DNA from: Intestinibacter sp034113885
Lineage (GTDB): Bacteria; Bacillota; Clostridia; Peptostreptococcales; Peptostreptococcaceae
Direction of reading: 5' to 3'
Length of the DNA: 64,000 nt
Assembly (NCBI RefSeq): GCF_034113885.1
Contig: NZ_JAXEWM010000162.1
Location: 33,012-97,011, forward strand
Shown here piece by piece: positions 42,213 to 51,345 of the stretch; position 1 is the stretch's first letter; the number at the start of each line of letters is the position of its first letter. The translations under genes and the position numbers were made by a program. The notes beneath the pieces were generated by a model, which saw only the letters and a list, made by a program, of their open reading frames with translations, had not been told where the DNA came from and made no database searches.

Positions 42213-44861
42213 CTACTTTGTTTCATACCAAGAATTTCCTGTATTTAAATCTACATCTAAATTCACATCCATAGCTTGTGCATTTTCCATTTCTTCTTTT
42301 ACTATTTTCTTGGCTAATTCTAATTCATCTTCAGTAGCTTCTACTATAAGCTCATCGTGCACTTGAAGTATAAGCTTTGATTTCATGTTGTTTTCTTTTA
42401 ATTTGTTGTATACGCTCACCATAGCTACTTTTATTATGTCTGCTGCACTACCTTGTATAGGCGCATTCATTGCAAATCTCTTACCTTGGTTTCTAACTAT
42501 GAAGTTGCTCGCATTTATCTCTGGTATATATCTTCTTCTATTTAATATAGTAGTTGCGTATCCTGTCTCAGTTGCTTTTTCTACCGCATCATCCATAAAT
42601 TCTTTTATTTTAGGATATTTGTAGAAATAATTTTCTATATACGCCTTAGCTGTTGCAACTGGAATATTTAAGTCCTGAGAAAGACCAAAATCTGTTTTTC
42701 CGTAGATTATACCGAAGTTTATAGCTTTAGCTTCTATTCTTTGTTTACTCGTAACGTCATTTATATCCACGTTAAATATTTGTGATGCTGTCTTTGAGTG
42801 GATGTCTTCTCCATGTTTAAACGCATCTATCATGTTTTCGTCACCACTCATATGTGCTAAGACTCTAAGCTCTACTTGAGAGTAGTCGGCATCTACTAGC
42901 TTACAACCTTCTTCTGCTACAAATACCTTTCTTATGTCTCTACCCATCTCAGTTTTAACTGGGATATTTTGCATATTAGGCTCTGTAGACGAAATTCTAC
43001 CTGTAGTAGTTATAGTTTGGTTGAATGAAGAATGTATTCTTCCAGTTTTCGGATTAATTATGTTTAATAATCCCTCTACATATGTTGAGTTTAATTTAAC
43101 TATTTGTCTGTACTCTGTTATTTTATCGATTATTTCGTGTTTATCTCTTAATTTTTCTAGTACCTCAGCGTTTGTAGAGTATCCTGTCTTTGTCTTTTTA
43201 ATAACTGGAAGTCCTAATTTTTCAAATAAAATCACACCTAATTGCTTTGGTGAATTTATATTAAACGACTCTCCTGCCATTTCGTATATTTCAGCTTCTA
43301 ATTCTGATATTATTTTTGTAAATTTATCCTTTAGTTCATTTAATTGATCCTTGTCTACCTTCATACCTATGTATTCCATAGATCCTAAAACCTCTACAAG
43401 TGGCATTTCAACATGGTAGAAAAGACCGTCCATTTCAGTTTCTTTTAGTTTTTCTTCCATTTTAGGGTATACATCTGCAACTGTATTTAATATATCTCCT
43501 ACATACGCAGAAAGCTCCTCAAATTCTATTTGCTCAAACTTCTTAGCCTTAGCTCCCTTTCCAAGTAAATCCTCTTTTGATTTTATCTGTCTAGTCAAGT
43601 ATTTCATAGCTATTGCACTGCATTCATATGAAGTCGATGATTTCGAGTCTATTAGATACTCAGCTATAGTTATGTCAAAATCCATAGAATTTAGCTCTAT
43701 ACCGTAAGGCTTTAGTAGTATATAATCTTCCTTTAAATCATATCCGTGTTTTTTGATTTCAAAGCTTGTGAGAATATTAGATATTTTATCTAGCTCGTCT
43801 TCATTTATATAGTAGATATTTTTGCCGTCTAAGCTCAAGAATACGTGTAATATTCTCTTATCTAAAATATTTCCTTCTCTTCCTATTACATCTATTATTA
43901 CTTTTTTGTTTTCCTCAGCTTTTTTAGTGAATTCTTCTACATTTTCTAAATGATCTATTTTTATATCTATTTCTTGTTTTACAGTAGTTTCTCCTCCATC
44001 TAAGCCTATTAATTTAGATATTAAGCTAGTAAATCCAAATTCCTTAAATTTATCCAATACTTCATCCTTGTTGTAATCTCCGTATTTTAAATCATCTAAA
44101 TTAACATCTATAGGCACATCTCTTATAATAGTAGCTAATCTCTTACTCATTATCGCTAGGTCTTTGTTTTCTTCAATTTTTTTCTTTATGCTACCCTTTA
44201 GTTCATCAATATGCTCTATAAGGTTTTCTATGCTTGAATACTGTTTTAAAAGCTTTATACCTGTCTTTTCGCCTACTCCTGGAACCCCTGGGATATTATC
44301 TGACTTATCTCCCATAAGCCCTTTTAAATCTATAAATTGAGTCGGTGTCATCTCATATCTCTCAATAACTGAATCGTAATCGTATTCTTCAACATCTGCT
44401 ACACCCTTTTTAGTTATCAGCGTAGTAGTCTTATGTGATGCAAGCTGTATAGCATCCTTATCTCCTGTAACTATGTAAACCTTAAAGTCATTTTCTTCTC
44501 CTAATTTTGAAATAGTACCGATTATATCATCAGCTTCATATCCTTCAAGCTCTAATCTATTTATGTTAAACTTATCTAAAAGATCCTTTAGAGGTTGAAG
44601 CTGCTCAGCTAGCTCATCAGGCATTTTCTTTCTGCCCGCCTTGTAATCAGCGTATTCCTTATGTCTAAAAGTCGGTGCTTTTTTGTCGAAAGCAACACTC
44701 ATATGAGTCGGTCTGTATTCTTCTATTATTTTAAACATCATACGAGTAAAACCAAATATAGCATTTGTATTAAGTCCAGCTTCATTGCTCATATTTGGCA
44801 GCGCGTAAAAGGCTCTATTTATTATCGAGTTTCCATCTATAATTATCAATGTATTTTCCAA
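42213..44861 (-). CDS. polA: DNA polymerase I
   Basis: The 882-residue polymerase has a complete 5'-3' exonuclease domain (LIIDGNSIINRAFYALP at the start, DKKAPTFRHKEYADYKAGR near 60, GDKSDNIPGVPGVGEKTG near 183), a middle 3'-5' exonuclease-like domain and a C-terminal polymerase domain with DADYSQVELRVLAH near 660, RRYIPEI near 774 and LQVHDELIVEA near 837. The middle domain lacks an evident DxE start motif, so proofreading is probably inactive, as in Bacillus. It leads polA-coaE-transglycosylase-binding protein. Confidence 0.97.
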   Translation of the reverse strand: MENTLIIIDGNSIINRAFYALPNMSNEAGLNTNAIFGFTRMMFKIIEEYRPTHMSVAFDKKAPTFRHKEYADYKAGRKKMPDELAEQLQPLKDLLDKFNINRLELEGYEADDIIGTISKLGEENDFKVYIVTGDKDAIQLASHKTTTLITKKGVADVEEYDYDSVIERYEMTPTQFIDLKGLMGDKSDNIPGVPGVGEKTGIKLLKQYSSIENLIEHIDELKGSIKKKIEENKDLAIMSKRLATIIRDVPIDVNLDDLKYGDYNKDEVLDKFKEFGFTSLISKLIGLDGGETTVKQEIDIKIDHLENVEEFTKKAEENKKVIIDVIGREGNILDKRILHVFLSLDGKNIYYINEDELDKISNILTSFEIKKHGYDLKEDYILLKPYGIELNSMDFDITIAEYLIDSKSSTSYECSAIAMKYLTRQIKSKEDLLGKGAKAKKFEQIEFEELSAYVGDILNTVADVYPKMEEKLKETEMDGLFYHVEMPLVEVLGSMEYIGMKVDKDQLNELKDKFTKIISELEAEIYEMAGESFNINSPKQLGVILFEKLGLPVIKKTKTGYSTNAEVLEKLRDKHEIIDKITEYRQIVKLNSTYVEGLLNIINPKTGRIHSSFNQTITTTGRISSTEPNMQNIPVKTEMGRDIRKVFVAEEGCKLVDADYSQVELRVLAHMSGDENMIDAFKHGEDIHSKTASQIFNVDINDVTSKQRIEAKAINFGIIYGKTDFGLSQDLNIPVATAKAYIENYFYKYPKIKEFMDDAVEKATETGYATTILNRRRYIPEINASNFIVRNQGKRFAMNAPIQGSAADIIKVAMVSVYNKLKENNMKSKLILQVHDELIVEATEDELELAKKIVKEEMENAQAMDVNLDVDLNTGNSWYETK

Positions 44862-45091
44862 AATTTATCACTCCTATTATTAATCTTATTAATTGGTATA
44901 TCACCCTATCATTTAATCATACCACACTTATTATAATCTATTAAGATTAAATATTTAAATGTAAAAATTCTCAATTTTCATAGTATATTATACATATTTT
45001 ATTATTCACTTTTTTTAATTTTTTCATAAGTTTTTTAAATTCATATTTTATTTTTATTTATTAAAATAATATAATTTACTCAAAAATATAC
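44862..45091. other. AT-rich gap between polA and the tRNA-Leu promoter
   Basis: This 230-base stretch contains the divergent polA promoter region but no open frame with a ribosome binding site, no strong hairpin and no repeat that I can see. Confidence 0.4.
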
Positions 45092-45120
45092 TTGATTAAT
45101 TTAAACTATGTTGCTATAAT
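45092..45120 (+). promoter_or_regulatory. Promoter of tRNA-Leu
   Basis: TTGATT (45092-45097) and TATAAT (45115-45120) are separated by 17 bases and end 20 bases before the tRNA. Confidence 0.8.
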
Positions 45121-45139
45121 ATAAAGGTAGCAAAAATTA

Positions 45140-45222
45140 GCCGCTGTGGCGGAACTGGCATACGCACACGACTCAAAATCGTGCGGGAAACCATATGGGT
45201 TCGAGTCCCATCAGCGGCACCA
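45140..45222 (+). tRNA. tRNA-Leu, anticodon CAA, with encoded CCA
   Basis: The acceptor stem GCCGCTG pairs with CAGCGGC over seven bases, and ACCA follows (discriminator A plus encoded CCA). The anticodon stem CACGA/TCGTG encloses CTCAAAA, giving anticodon CAA for UUG. GGTTCGAGTCC forms the T arm. The long variable region between the anticodon and T arms marks a class II tRNA, consistent with leucine. Confidence 0.97.
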
Positions 45223-45247
45223 TTTTTAAATCATATTAAACGCATTG

Positions 45248-45277
45248 AAAAACCTAGGTTTTATAGCCTAGGTTTTT
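45248..45277. terminator. Terminator after tRNA-Leu
   Basis: AAAAACCTAGG (45248-45258) pairs with CCTAGGTTTTT (45267-45277) around eight bases, with further T after it. It lies between convergent tRNA-Leu and the AAA protease gene and can serve both directions. Confidence 0.9.
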
Positions 45278-45312
45278 CTTATTTCAAAATTATTTAATTA
45301 TAGCAATACTTA

Positions 45313-47544
45313 TCACGCTTGTATTTCATCGATAAATACTTTTATTTCAGCTTTGTTTAATTCCTCCTTGTCTTCAAGCTCTTCACTTATCTTAACTAAC
45401 ATATATCTATATTCTTTTAGCAAGAATTTTACTTCTTTATAGCAAGTTTTTAGCATTTCTCTAATAACATTAGTCGCTTTTTCTTTAGATATTATATCGT
45501 ATTTACTATCAGTTACAAATCCAAACTCATCGCTCATACCGTATTTTACCACCATATTTCTAGCTATGTTATTTGCTTTTTCTAAATCATCGGCTGCTCC
45601 TGTTGTAATTTCGCCGAGCATTAATTCTTCAGCTGCTCTACCTGCTAGAAGTACTTTAATTTTATTGAAAAGTTCTGTCTTTGTGTCTAAATACTTGTCG
45701 ATATTTTTATCTTCAGAATGTACAAAGCCTAAAACACTACCTCTTGGCAATATCGAAATACTTTTAACTTCACTATTATTGTCGAGTAAAATATTTGCTA
45801 TTAAATGTCCCGTTTCATGTACTGCCGTAACGTGTCTTTCCTTTAATTCAAAGTTTCTATTTTTATCAGGTAATCCGACAACCATTTCTTCGTAAGCATC
45901 TCTAAAGTGTTTTTGTGATATTTTATCTTTATGTTGTTTTAAAGCACTTCTAGCTGCCTCATTTGCTACTAGTTTTACATCTGCACAGTTTTTACCGCTC
46001 ATTATTTTAGCTATAGCTGATAGATCTACATCATCATCTAGTGGTCTATTTTGGGAATTTAATTCCAGAATTCCCTTTCTCATATTGTAATCTGGCAAGG
46101 CAACTTCTATTTTAAAATCAACTCTACCAGATCTTAGAAATGCCGGGTCCAACATATCAACCATATTTGTAGCAAATATCATGAATATATTTTTATTATC
46201 AGGAGATGACATTTGAACTAGCAATTCATTTAATATCGAATTCTTACAAGCGTTGTCGTCTTGACTTCTCTTATTAGCAACTGCATCTACTTCATCCATA
46301 AATATAACTGTTTTACAATTTCTTCTTCTAGCTTCGTCAAATAAACGTCTTACTGCTGCCTCTGATTCTCCTACATATTGATGGAATATATCAGATGCAC
46401 TGTATTTTATAAATACTGCATCTATTTCATTTGCTAGAGCTTCTGCTATGAAGGATTTTCCTGTTCCTGAAGGTCCGTATAGAAGTATAGATCTAATCGG
46501 TTCTATATGCCATTTTTCGTATATTTCTTCATTTTTAAATTGGTGAATTACATCGTTTAGTCTTTCCTTTATTTTGTCCATACCTACAACATCTGAAAAA
46601 TTAGGGTGCCCCATTTTTTTATCCTTTTTCTCTGCATAATTATTTTTATTATTTTTATAAACTGGTTCAAGTTCCATTTTATTCATTTTGAATCTATCAA
46701 AAATATTTTTTATAAGTGAAGGTGTTATCTCATTTACATTTAGACATTTTACATCTTTAAGATTTTTCCATAAATCTACGAGTTCTTCACTGTCTATTTT
46801 TTCCCTAATAAAATGAGCATTTTCAAATTTTACTTCATATTCGCCATTTTTTAACTCAACACGCATTATACTTTGTTTTTTATATTTTATTAAATATTCA
46901 AAGGATCCACTTGATTCAGTCGATATGTATTTATTGTCTAGTTGTCCTCTAGATAGAAGACTTTTATCTAGTTTAAAATTATTATTGTCGTACTTGCTAA
47001 TACTAAAATTGTATCTTCCATCTAATAATTCCTCGTATAAAGTTTTTTCACAGTGATTGATATTGCTTGAGATCCATTTTTCTTTTTCTTTATATTTTAT
47101 TAAAATCTCGACTGCATCTATTAAATCCTTTGTTTTGACAAAATCTTTTACAGGTTTGATTATTTCTATATCATCTATATTTTGACCTATTTTTATACAT
47201 AAAACTGTCAAATCGGCAGTTTTATCTCTTACAACGAAGAGAGACTTATTTTTTGTTTTATATAAATTTTTCTTTGTTTTTATAAAATCATCAATCGTCA
47301 TATGGATAGATGAATTTGTTTTATCTATAACAAAACAAATATAATCAAGTACTCCTTCTGTTAAAGGTTCACCAAATATATAATGATGATACAATAATTC
47401 TCTAACTTTAATTAAATCCTTTATAAAGTCGACTTGACTGTCACCAAATATTTGTGTTTTGACTTCTTGAATTATAAAATTTTCATCATAATCCACTTCT
47501 AAATATTTAATTTTGTTGAATAGTATTTCCATTTTCATAAGCAA
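45313..47544 (-). CDS. Soluble FtsH-like AAA+ zinc metalloprotease with unrecognised N-terminal region
   Basis: The 743-residue protein has an AAA+ module with Walker A GPSGTGKS (357-364), Walker B VIFMDEVD (414-421) and an arginine-finger region RSGRVDF near 471. A peptidase M41 domain follows with zinc motif HETGH (576-580) and the third ligand region GAADDLEKA (649-657). FtsH normally has two N-terminal membrane helices; here about 310 soluble, charged residues replace them and match nothing I recognise. Start is TTG or the ATG two codons later. It probably degrades cytosolic targets chosen by its N-terminal part. It is divergent from a lipoprotein gene. Confidence 0.9.
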   Translation of the reverse strand: MLMKMEILFNKIKYLEVDYDENFIIQEVKTQIFGDSQVDFIKDLIKVRELLYHHYIFGEPLTEGVLDYICFVIDKTNSSIHMTIDDFIKTKKNLYKTKNKSLFVVRDKTADLTVLCIKIGQNIDDIEIIKPVKDFVKTKDLIDAVEILIKYKEKEKWISSNINHCEKTLYEELLDGRYNFSISKYDNNNFKLDKSLLSRGQLDNKYISTESSGSFEYLIKYKKQSIMRVELKNGEYEVKFENAHFIREKIDSEELVDLWKNLKDVKCLNVNEITPSLIKNIFDRFKMNKMELEPVYKNNKNNYAEKKDKKMGHPNFSDVVGMDKIKERLNDVIHQFKNEEIYEKWHIEPIRSILLYGPSGTGKSFIAEALANEIDAVFIKYSASDIFHQYVGESEAAVRRLFDEARRRNCKTVIFMDEVDAVANKRSQDDNACKNSILNELLVQMSSPDNKNIFMIFATNMVDMLDPAFLRSGRVDFKIEVALPDYNMRKGILELNSQNRPLDDDVDLSAIAKIMSGKNCADVKLVANEAARSALKQHKDKISQKHFRDAYEEMVVGLPDKNRNFELKERHVTAVHETGHLIANILLDNNSEVKSISILPRGSVLGFVHSEDKNIDKYLDTKTELFNKIKVLLAGRAAEELMLGEITTGAADDLEKANNIARNMVVKYGMSDEFGFVTDSKYDIISKEKATNVIREMLKTCYKEVKFLLKEYRYMLVKISEELEDKEELNKAEIKVFIDEIQA

Positions 47545-47738
47545 CTCAATCCTTTCAAATTATATTTTGAATATCTCAAAGACATATATATAATATAATT
47601 TTATAAAAAGAATGTGTAATTTGCATTTTGAATCTTTCATTTTTATTAATAAACAATTAATTTTTATTGAATTTCAATATATAATTATTGTTTTTCAAAA
47701 CAAAATATATTATTATAAAGTCAAAAGGAGATGATTTT

Positions 47739-48281
47739 ATGTTATCAAATAGAAAACTCAGTTTATTATTGATTATACTTTTTCCACTATTACTTGCATT
47801 ATCATGCATAATTCAAGATTCCAAAAATATCGATAAATCTATAAAATACAAAAATGATCCATTAAGCTACTATAGCGAAACAATAGACACAAAAATTCCA
47901 ACCGACTCAACTGTTTTAATGTACAAAGACAATTACGGTGGATTTCCAATGGACGGAAATAGCTATGTAATCATTCAATTAACACAAAAAGGAAGAGAAA
48001 CATTTATTAAAACTACAGATAAAAACGATAAATGGAGCTCTCTTCCTATAAAAAAAGATTTTCAAGAAGCTATTGGGGTATTTGACGACGGCGATGAAGA
48101 CTCATTCGGACCTGATATTTCTAAAATTAAAAACGGTATTTATTATTTTAGAGATAGATATGCAGAAAACTATCCAGAAGAATCCAAAACAAATATAAAT
48201 AATAGATATGCATATAATTTTACAGTAGTTATATTTGACTTCGATACAAATAAATTACATATTTACACAGTCGATACTTGA
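47739..48281 (+). CDS. Predicted lipoprotein of unknown function
   Basis: From the ATG at 47739 (ribosome binding site AAGGAGAT) the product has 180 residues. It starts with a basic n-region, a leucine-rich hydrophobic stretch and the lipobox LALSC near residue 23. The rest is a globular, polar domain with DSTVLMYKDNYGGFPMDGNSY, GRETFIKTTDKNDKWSSLP and an acidic FDDGDEDSFGPD. I do not recognise a family. An earlier in-frame ATG at 47688 lacks a ribosome binding site. It is transcribed away from the FtsH-like gene and ends at its own terminator. Confidence 0.8.
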   Translation: MLSNRKLSLLLIILFPLLLALSCIIQDSKNIDKSIKYKNDPLSYYSETIDTKIPTDSTVLMYKDNYGGFPMDGNSYVIIQLTQKGRETFIKTTDKNDKWSSLPIKKDFQEAIGVFDDGDEDSFGPDISKIKNGIYYFRDRYAENYPEESKTNINNRYAYNFTVVIFDFDTNKLHIYTVDT

Positions 48282-48431
48282 TAAAATATGTACTTAAAAT
48301 AAATTTAAATCTTCAAAATTTACATGTAATAAATACTCTACAAATAATATATTTCATTCAAGAAATCAATTATATCAACTGTTGTAATATCAAAAGTATT
48401 TCCTATAAAATCAACAATATACATAAGCACT

Positions 48432-48475
48432 TAGGATGTGGAGCTTTTTAAATAAACTATTCCACATCCTATTTT
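48432..48475 (+). terminator. Hairpin terminator after the lipoprotein gene
   Basis: TAGGATGTGGA (48432-48442) pairs with its exact complement (48461-48471) and is followed by TTTTG on the plus strand. The T tract is short, so strength is moderate. The remaining gap to 48527 holds nothing notable. Confidence 0.65.
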
Positions 48476-48526
48476 GATTATAATTATTTTTTAAATGATG
48501 TATTAATAAAAATTATTGTATATCAG

Positions 48527-49708
48527 TTATACATCTCTTTGTTTCTTCAATAACCTAATATTTAAAATAATAAATAAAGCTGAAAATCCGACAAGCGCCA
48601 ATAAATCACTTGTTATATAAGAAATTCCATTACCTCTAAGCATGACTTCTTTTAAAGCATGAGTAGTATAATGAAGCGGTATAAATTTGCTGATAACTGC
48701 AAATACTCCAGTCAATTTAAATAGACCACATAAAAATACCTGAGGAAGTATAATTATCGGCACAAATTGTACAAATTGGAACTCTCCATTTGCAAGTGTA
48801 GATAAAAGCATCCCAAGTATAAGGGCAGTTATAGATGTCAAAAGATTTACAAGCAGTACATATCCTATGTTTCCAACTTGAGTTACTCCCAATCCATACA
48901 CCACAAATAAAGTAATTAAAATAGTTTGAACTAAAGCAAGTATACTAAATCCAAGTACATATCCTATTATTATTTCGCTTCTTTTGATAGGTGTAGACAG
49001 TAATTTTTCTAAAGTCCCCGATGTTCTCTCAGTCAAGAAATTTATACCTGAAAGTAGATATACAAAGAAAAATACTATTATTCCAACTAATGGAGCAGCG
49101 TAATTGTCAAACATAGATTGATTTTCGTTTCCATATATATAATCTGTATCAAAATTTGTCTCTGTAAACTCTATATTTTCTAAATCAATTTCATCTATGT
49201 TTAAATCAGCGCTCATATTTGGATTTAATTTAGATATATCTTTCACAGATTCTTTTAACTCTGAAATACCTTCTTTCATATTTTCAATATTTTCTTTTGA
49301 ATTATCTATGGAAGATGACATGATGGCGCTTTTTATCAATGATATAACTTTTTTAGCTTCTGTGTTGTCAGTACCATCAATGTATATTTTTACTTTTTTT
49401 AAATCGTCGTCCATATCTAAGGCAGCTATTATCTCCCCTTGTTTAATTTCTTTTTCGATGTCTTTTGGGTCTACATATTTTGTCTTGACAATATTATCCT
49501 CATCGTCTGTATTTTCTATTTCTTCCAAAAAGTCCTTAGGTGCATTTATCACTCCTACTGTATATTCTGTAGTATTCTCACAGAGTACATAATACACAAG
49601 CGACAACACTACTATAGGCGCTACTACTATAAGTGCAATAGTTCTCTTATCGTTTAAAAGCTGTTTTAATATCCTAACTGTAAGCGCCTTAATTTTCATC
49701 ATTATCAC
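48527..49708 (-). CDS. ABC-2 type transporter permease
   Basis: The 393-residue membrane protein has one N-terminal helix (about 23-42), a large extracytoplasmic domain (about 43-205) and five C-terminal helices. The ABC-2 landmark FLTERTSGTLEKLLSTPIKRSEIIIGYVLG lies near residue 228 (core TSGTLEKLLSTPIKR). It overlaps the ATPase gene by 20 bases, so the two form one exporter. The likely translation start is the ATG three codons in, behind AGGTGATA. Drug or lipid export is typical; the substrate is unknown. Confidence 0.92.
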   Translation of the reverse strand: MIMMKIKALTVRILKQLLNDKRTIALIVVAPIVVLSLVYYVLCENTTEYTVGVINAPKDFLEEIENTDDEDNIVKTKYVDPKDIEKEIKQGEIIAALDMDDDLKKVKIYIDGTDNTEAKKVISLIKSAIMSSSIDNSKENIENMKEGISELKESVKDISKLNPNMSADLNIDEIDLENIEFTETNFDTDYIYGNENQSMFDNYAAPLVGIIVFFFVYLLSGINFLTERTSGTLEKLLSTPIKRSEIIIGYVLGFSILALVQTILITLFVVYGLGVTQVGNIGYVLLVNLLTSITALILGMLLSTLANGEFQFVQFVPIIILPQVFLCGLFKLTGVFAVISKFIPLHYTTHALKEVMLRGNGISYITSDLLALVGFSALFIILNIRLLKKQRDV

Positions 49709-50423
49709 CTAACTTTCCGAAATAAATAAATGCATCTTCAAGATTTGTAGTATTCGCCTTATTTTGTATTTCTTCTGGTGTTCCAACTGCCAAAAGCTTT
49801 CCTTCTCTCATCATCGCCAGCCTATCGCACTTTAGCGCTTCGTCCATTACATGGGTAGTCACCAAAATACTTACACCATTATCTGCTAATTTGTATAGCT
49901 CCTCCCATATACTTTTTCTAAGGACTGGATCTATACCAACTGTAGGTTCATCTAAAATAAGCACCTTTGGATTTGCTATAAGAGCTATTGCAAGCGATAA
50001 TCTTTGTTTCATACCACCTGAAAAAGCAACTACCTTTTTATTTAAATCATCTTGTAAATTAGTAAGCCTTGCCACATAATTTATTCTATTTTCTAATTCA
50101 TCCTTTTTTAATTTATACAAGCTTCCAAAGAATTTCAAATTATCATATGCAGATAAATCCTTGTAAAGTGCAGCTGACTGCGCCATATACCCTATATCCG
50201 CCATAATATCTAAATTAGGCATTTTTTCATCTAACACTACGACTTTTCCTGAATCCTTCTTTAAAACACCCGCTATTATTTTGACAGTCGTAGTTTTTCC
50301 ACATCCAGATGGACCTAAAAGACCAAATATACATCCTTTTGGAATGCTCAAGTTAATATCATGTAAAACCTTTTTCTTACCGTAGTATTTATTTATATTT
50401 TCTAGATAAATTGCATCCTTCAT
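49689..50423 (-). CDS. ABC transporter ATP-binding protein
   Basis: The 244-residue ATPase has Walker A GPSGCGKTTT near residue 37, the Q-loop in MAQSAALY, the ABC signature FSGGMKQRLSLAIAL near 137, Walker B VLILDEPTVGIDP near 157 and the H-loop in VTTHVMDEA near 192. Domain architecture and neighbour fit the DrrA-like exporter family. It drives the permease at 48527. No regulator gene is adjacent. Confidence 0.95.
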   Translation of the reverse strand: MKDAIYLENINKYYGKKKVLHDINLSIPKGCIFGLLGPSGCGKTTTVKIIAGVLKKDSGKVVVLDEKMPNLDIMADIGYMAQSAALYKDLSAYDNLKFFGSLYKLKKDELENRINYVARLTNLQDDLNKKVVAFSGGMKQRLSLAIALIANPKVLILDEPTVGIDPVLRKSIWEELYKLADNGVSILVTTHVMDEALKCDRLAMMREGKLLAVGTPEEIQNKANTTNLEDAFIYFGKLGDNDEN

Positions 50424-50503
50424 TTAATCACCTCTCAAATTATATATTGAAAATTCCTATATACTTTAATTATATAAATTAATTACTCTTAATACACTAA
50501 TAA

Positions 50504-50534
50504 AGCCTGCAAAATTATTTAAATTTTACAGGCT
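50504..50534 (-). terminator. Terminator of the arginase-like gene
   Basis: AGCCTG plus AAAATT (50504-50516) pairs with the complement at 50522-50534 with one internal mismatch. On the minus strand it ends GCTTTATT. It follows the stop by seven bases. Confidence 0.75.
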
Positions 50535-50541
50535 CGTAATT

Positions 50542-51243
50542 TTACCCATAAAGCATATAGTCTATCTGTTCGGCAAGACTAATACCATTTGGGTCCCATT
50601 CTCTTTCTTTTATATCTATATTTTCAAATTCAAATCCTGATTCATACACAAAAGCAAGAAATCTCTTGTCTAGCCAAGGAGCACTCCAGCATCCTGACCT
50701 ACATATATGTACGATTTCACACGGATCGTCGCATTTTACTTGCTCTAAGGTCAAGTAGTTTACATCGTATTTTTTATTAATTTCATCAAATTCCTCTGGA
50801 TATTCATTTGTATAAGGACCGTAAATTATATTTGCTTGGTTTATTTTGCCTTCATAGATTAATTTTCCAAGCCAGTCAGCACAGTTGACCTCAAATTTAA
50901 ATGAATCCAGACCTTCATATCCTAAATCAGAATGTGAATCAAATGAAAAAACCGAGTCAACGCCTTGCTCTACAGCGATTTTATAAGCATTTAAATGTGA
51001 TTCTGTTAGCAGTATCTTTGTATTTGGTTTAAAATTTACATTTTTTTTTAATTTAGCCCAAAATTCGTCGACCTCACCGCCTACATTCATATGTTTTGTG
51101 ATGTCAATACCCCTATTTTTTTCTTCAAAATATTTTTTATACCAATGCTTGTATATATTTGTCTCGTTTTCTATATACGAACCATTCCATGTACTCATGT
51201 AGTTCATAAAATAGTCCCAATCTATTGTTATCAGTGAACTCAT
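50542..51243 (-). CDS. UPF0489/arginase-like metalloprotein of unknown function
   Basis: The 233-residue protein starts ITIDWDYFMNYM and has SVFSFDSHSDLGYEG near residue 117, which resembles the DxHxD metal motif of the arginase/deacetylase fold; TESHLNAYKI and HICRSGCWSAPWLD add possible ligands. I lean towards the UPF0489 group, whose activity is not known to me. The start was set at ATG 51243 because GGGGGAGATACT precedes it; nine earlier in-frame residues lack such support. No signal peptide. It stands alone between the ABC exporter and McrBC genes. Confidence 0.65.
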   Translation of the reverse strand: MSSLITIDWDYFMNYMSTWNGSYIENETNIYKHWYKKYFEEKNRGIDITKHMNVGGEVDEFWAKLKKNVNFKPNTKILLTESHLNAYKIAVEQGVDSVFSFDSHSDLGYEGLDSFKFEVNCADWLGKLIYEGKINQANIIYGPYTNEYPEEFDEINKKYDVNYLTLEQVKCDDPCEIVHICRSGCWSAPWLDKRFLAFVYESGFEFENIDIKEREWDPNGISLAEQIDYMLYG

Positions 51244-51345
51244 AGTATCTCCCCCAAACCTTCTATTCACTTTAAATAAATTTATTTAAATTATATTTAT
51301 ATGTTATATACCTTTTTGAAAAATTTTTCAACTATAATTTTCCTT

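Noticed and set aside
45140..45222. Attachment site at the tRNA-Leu 3' end
   Set aside because: No direct repeat of the tRNA end and no integrase gene were seen in the window.
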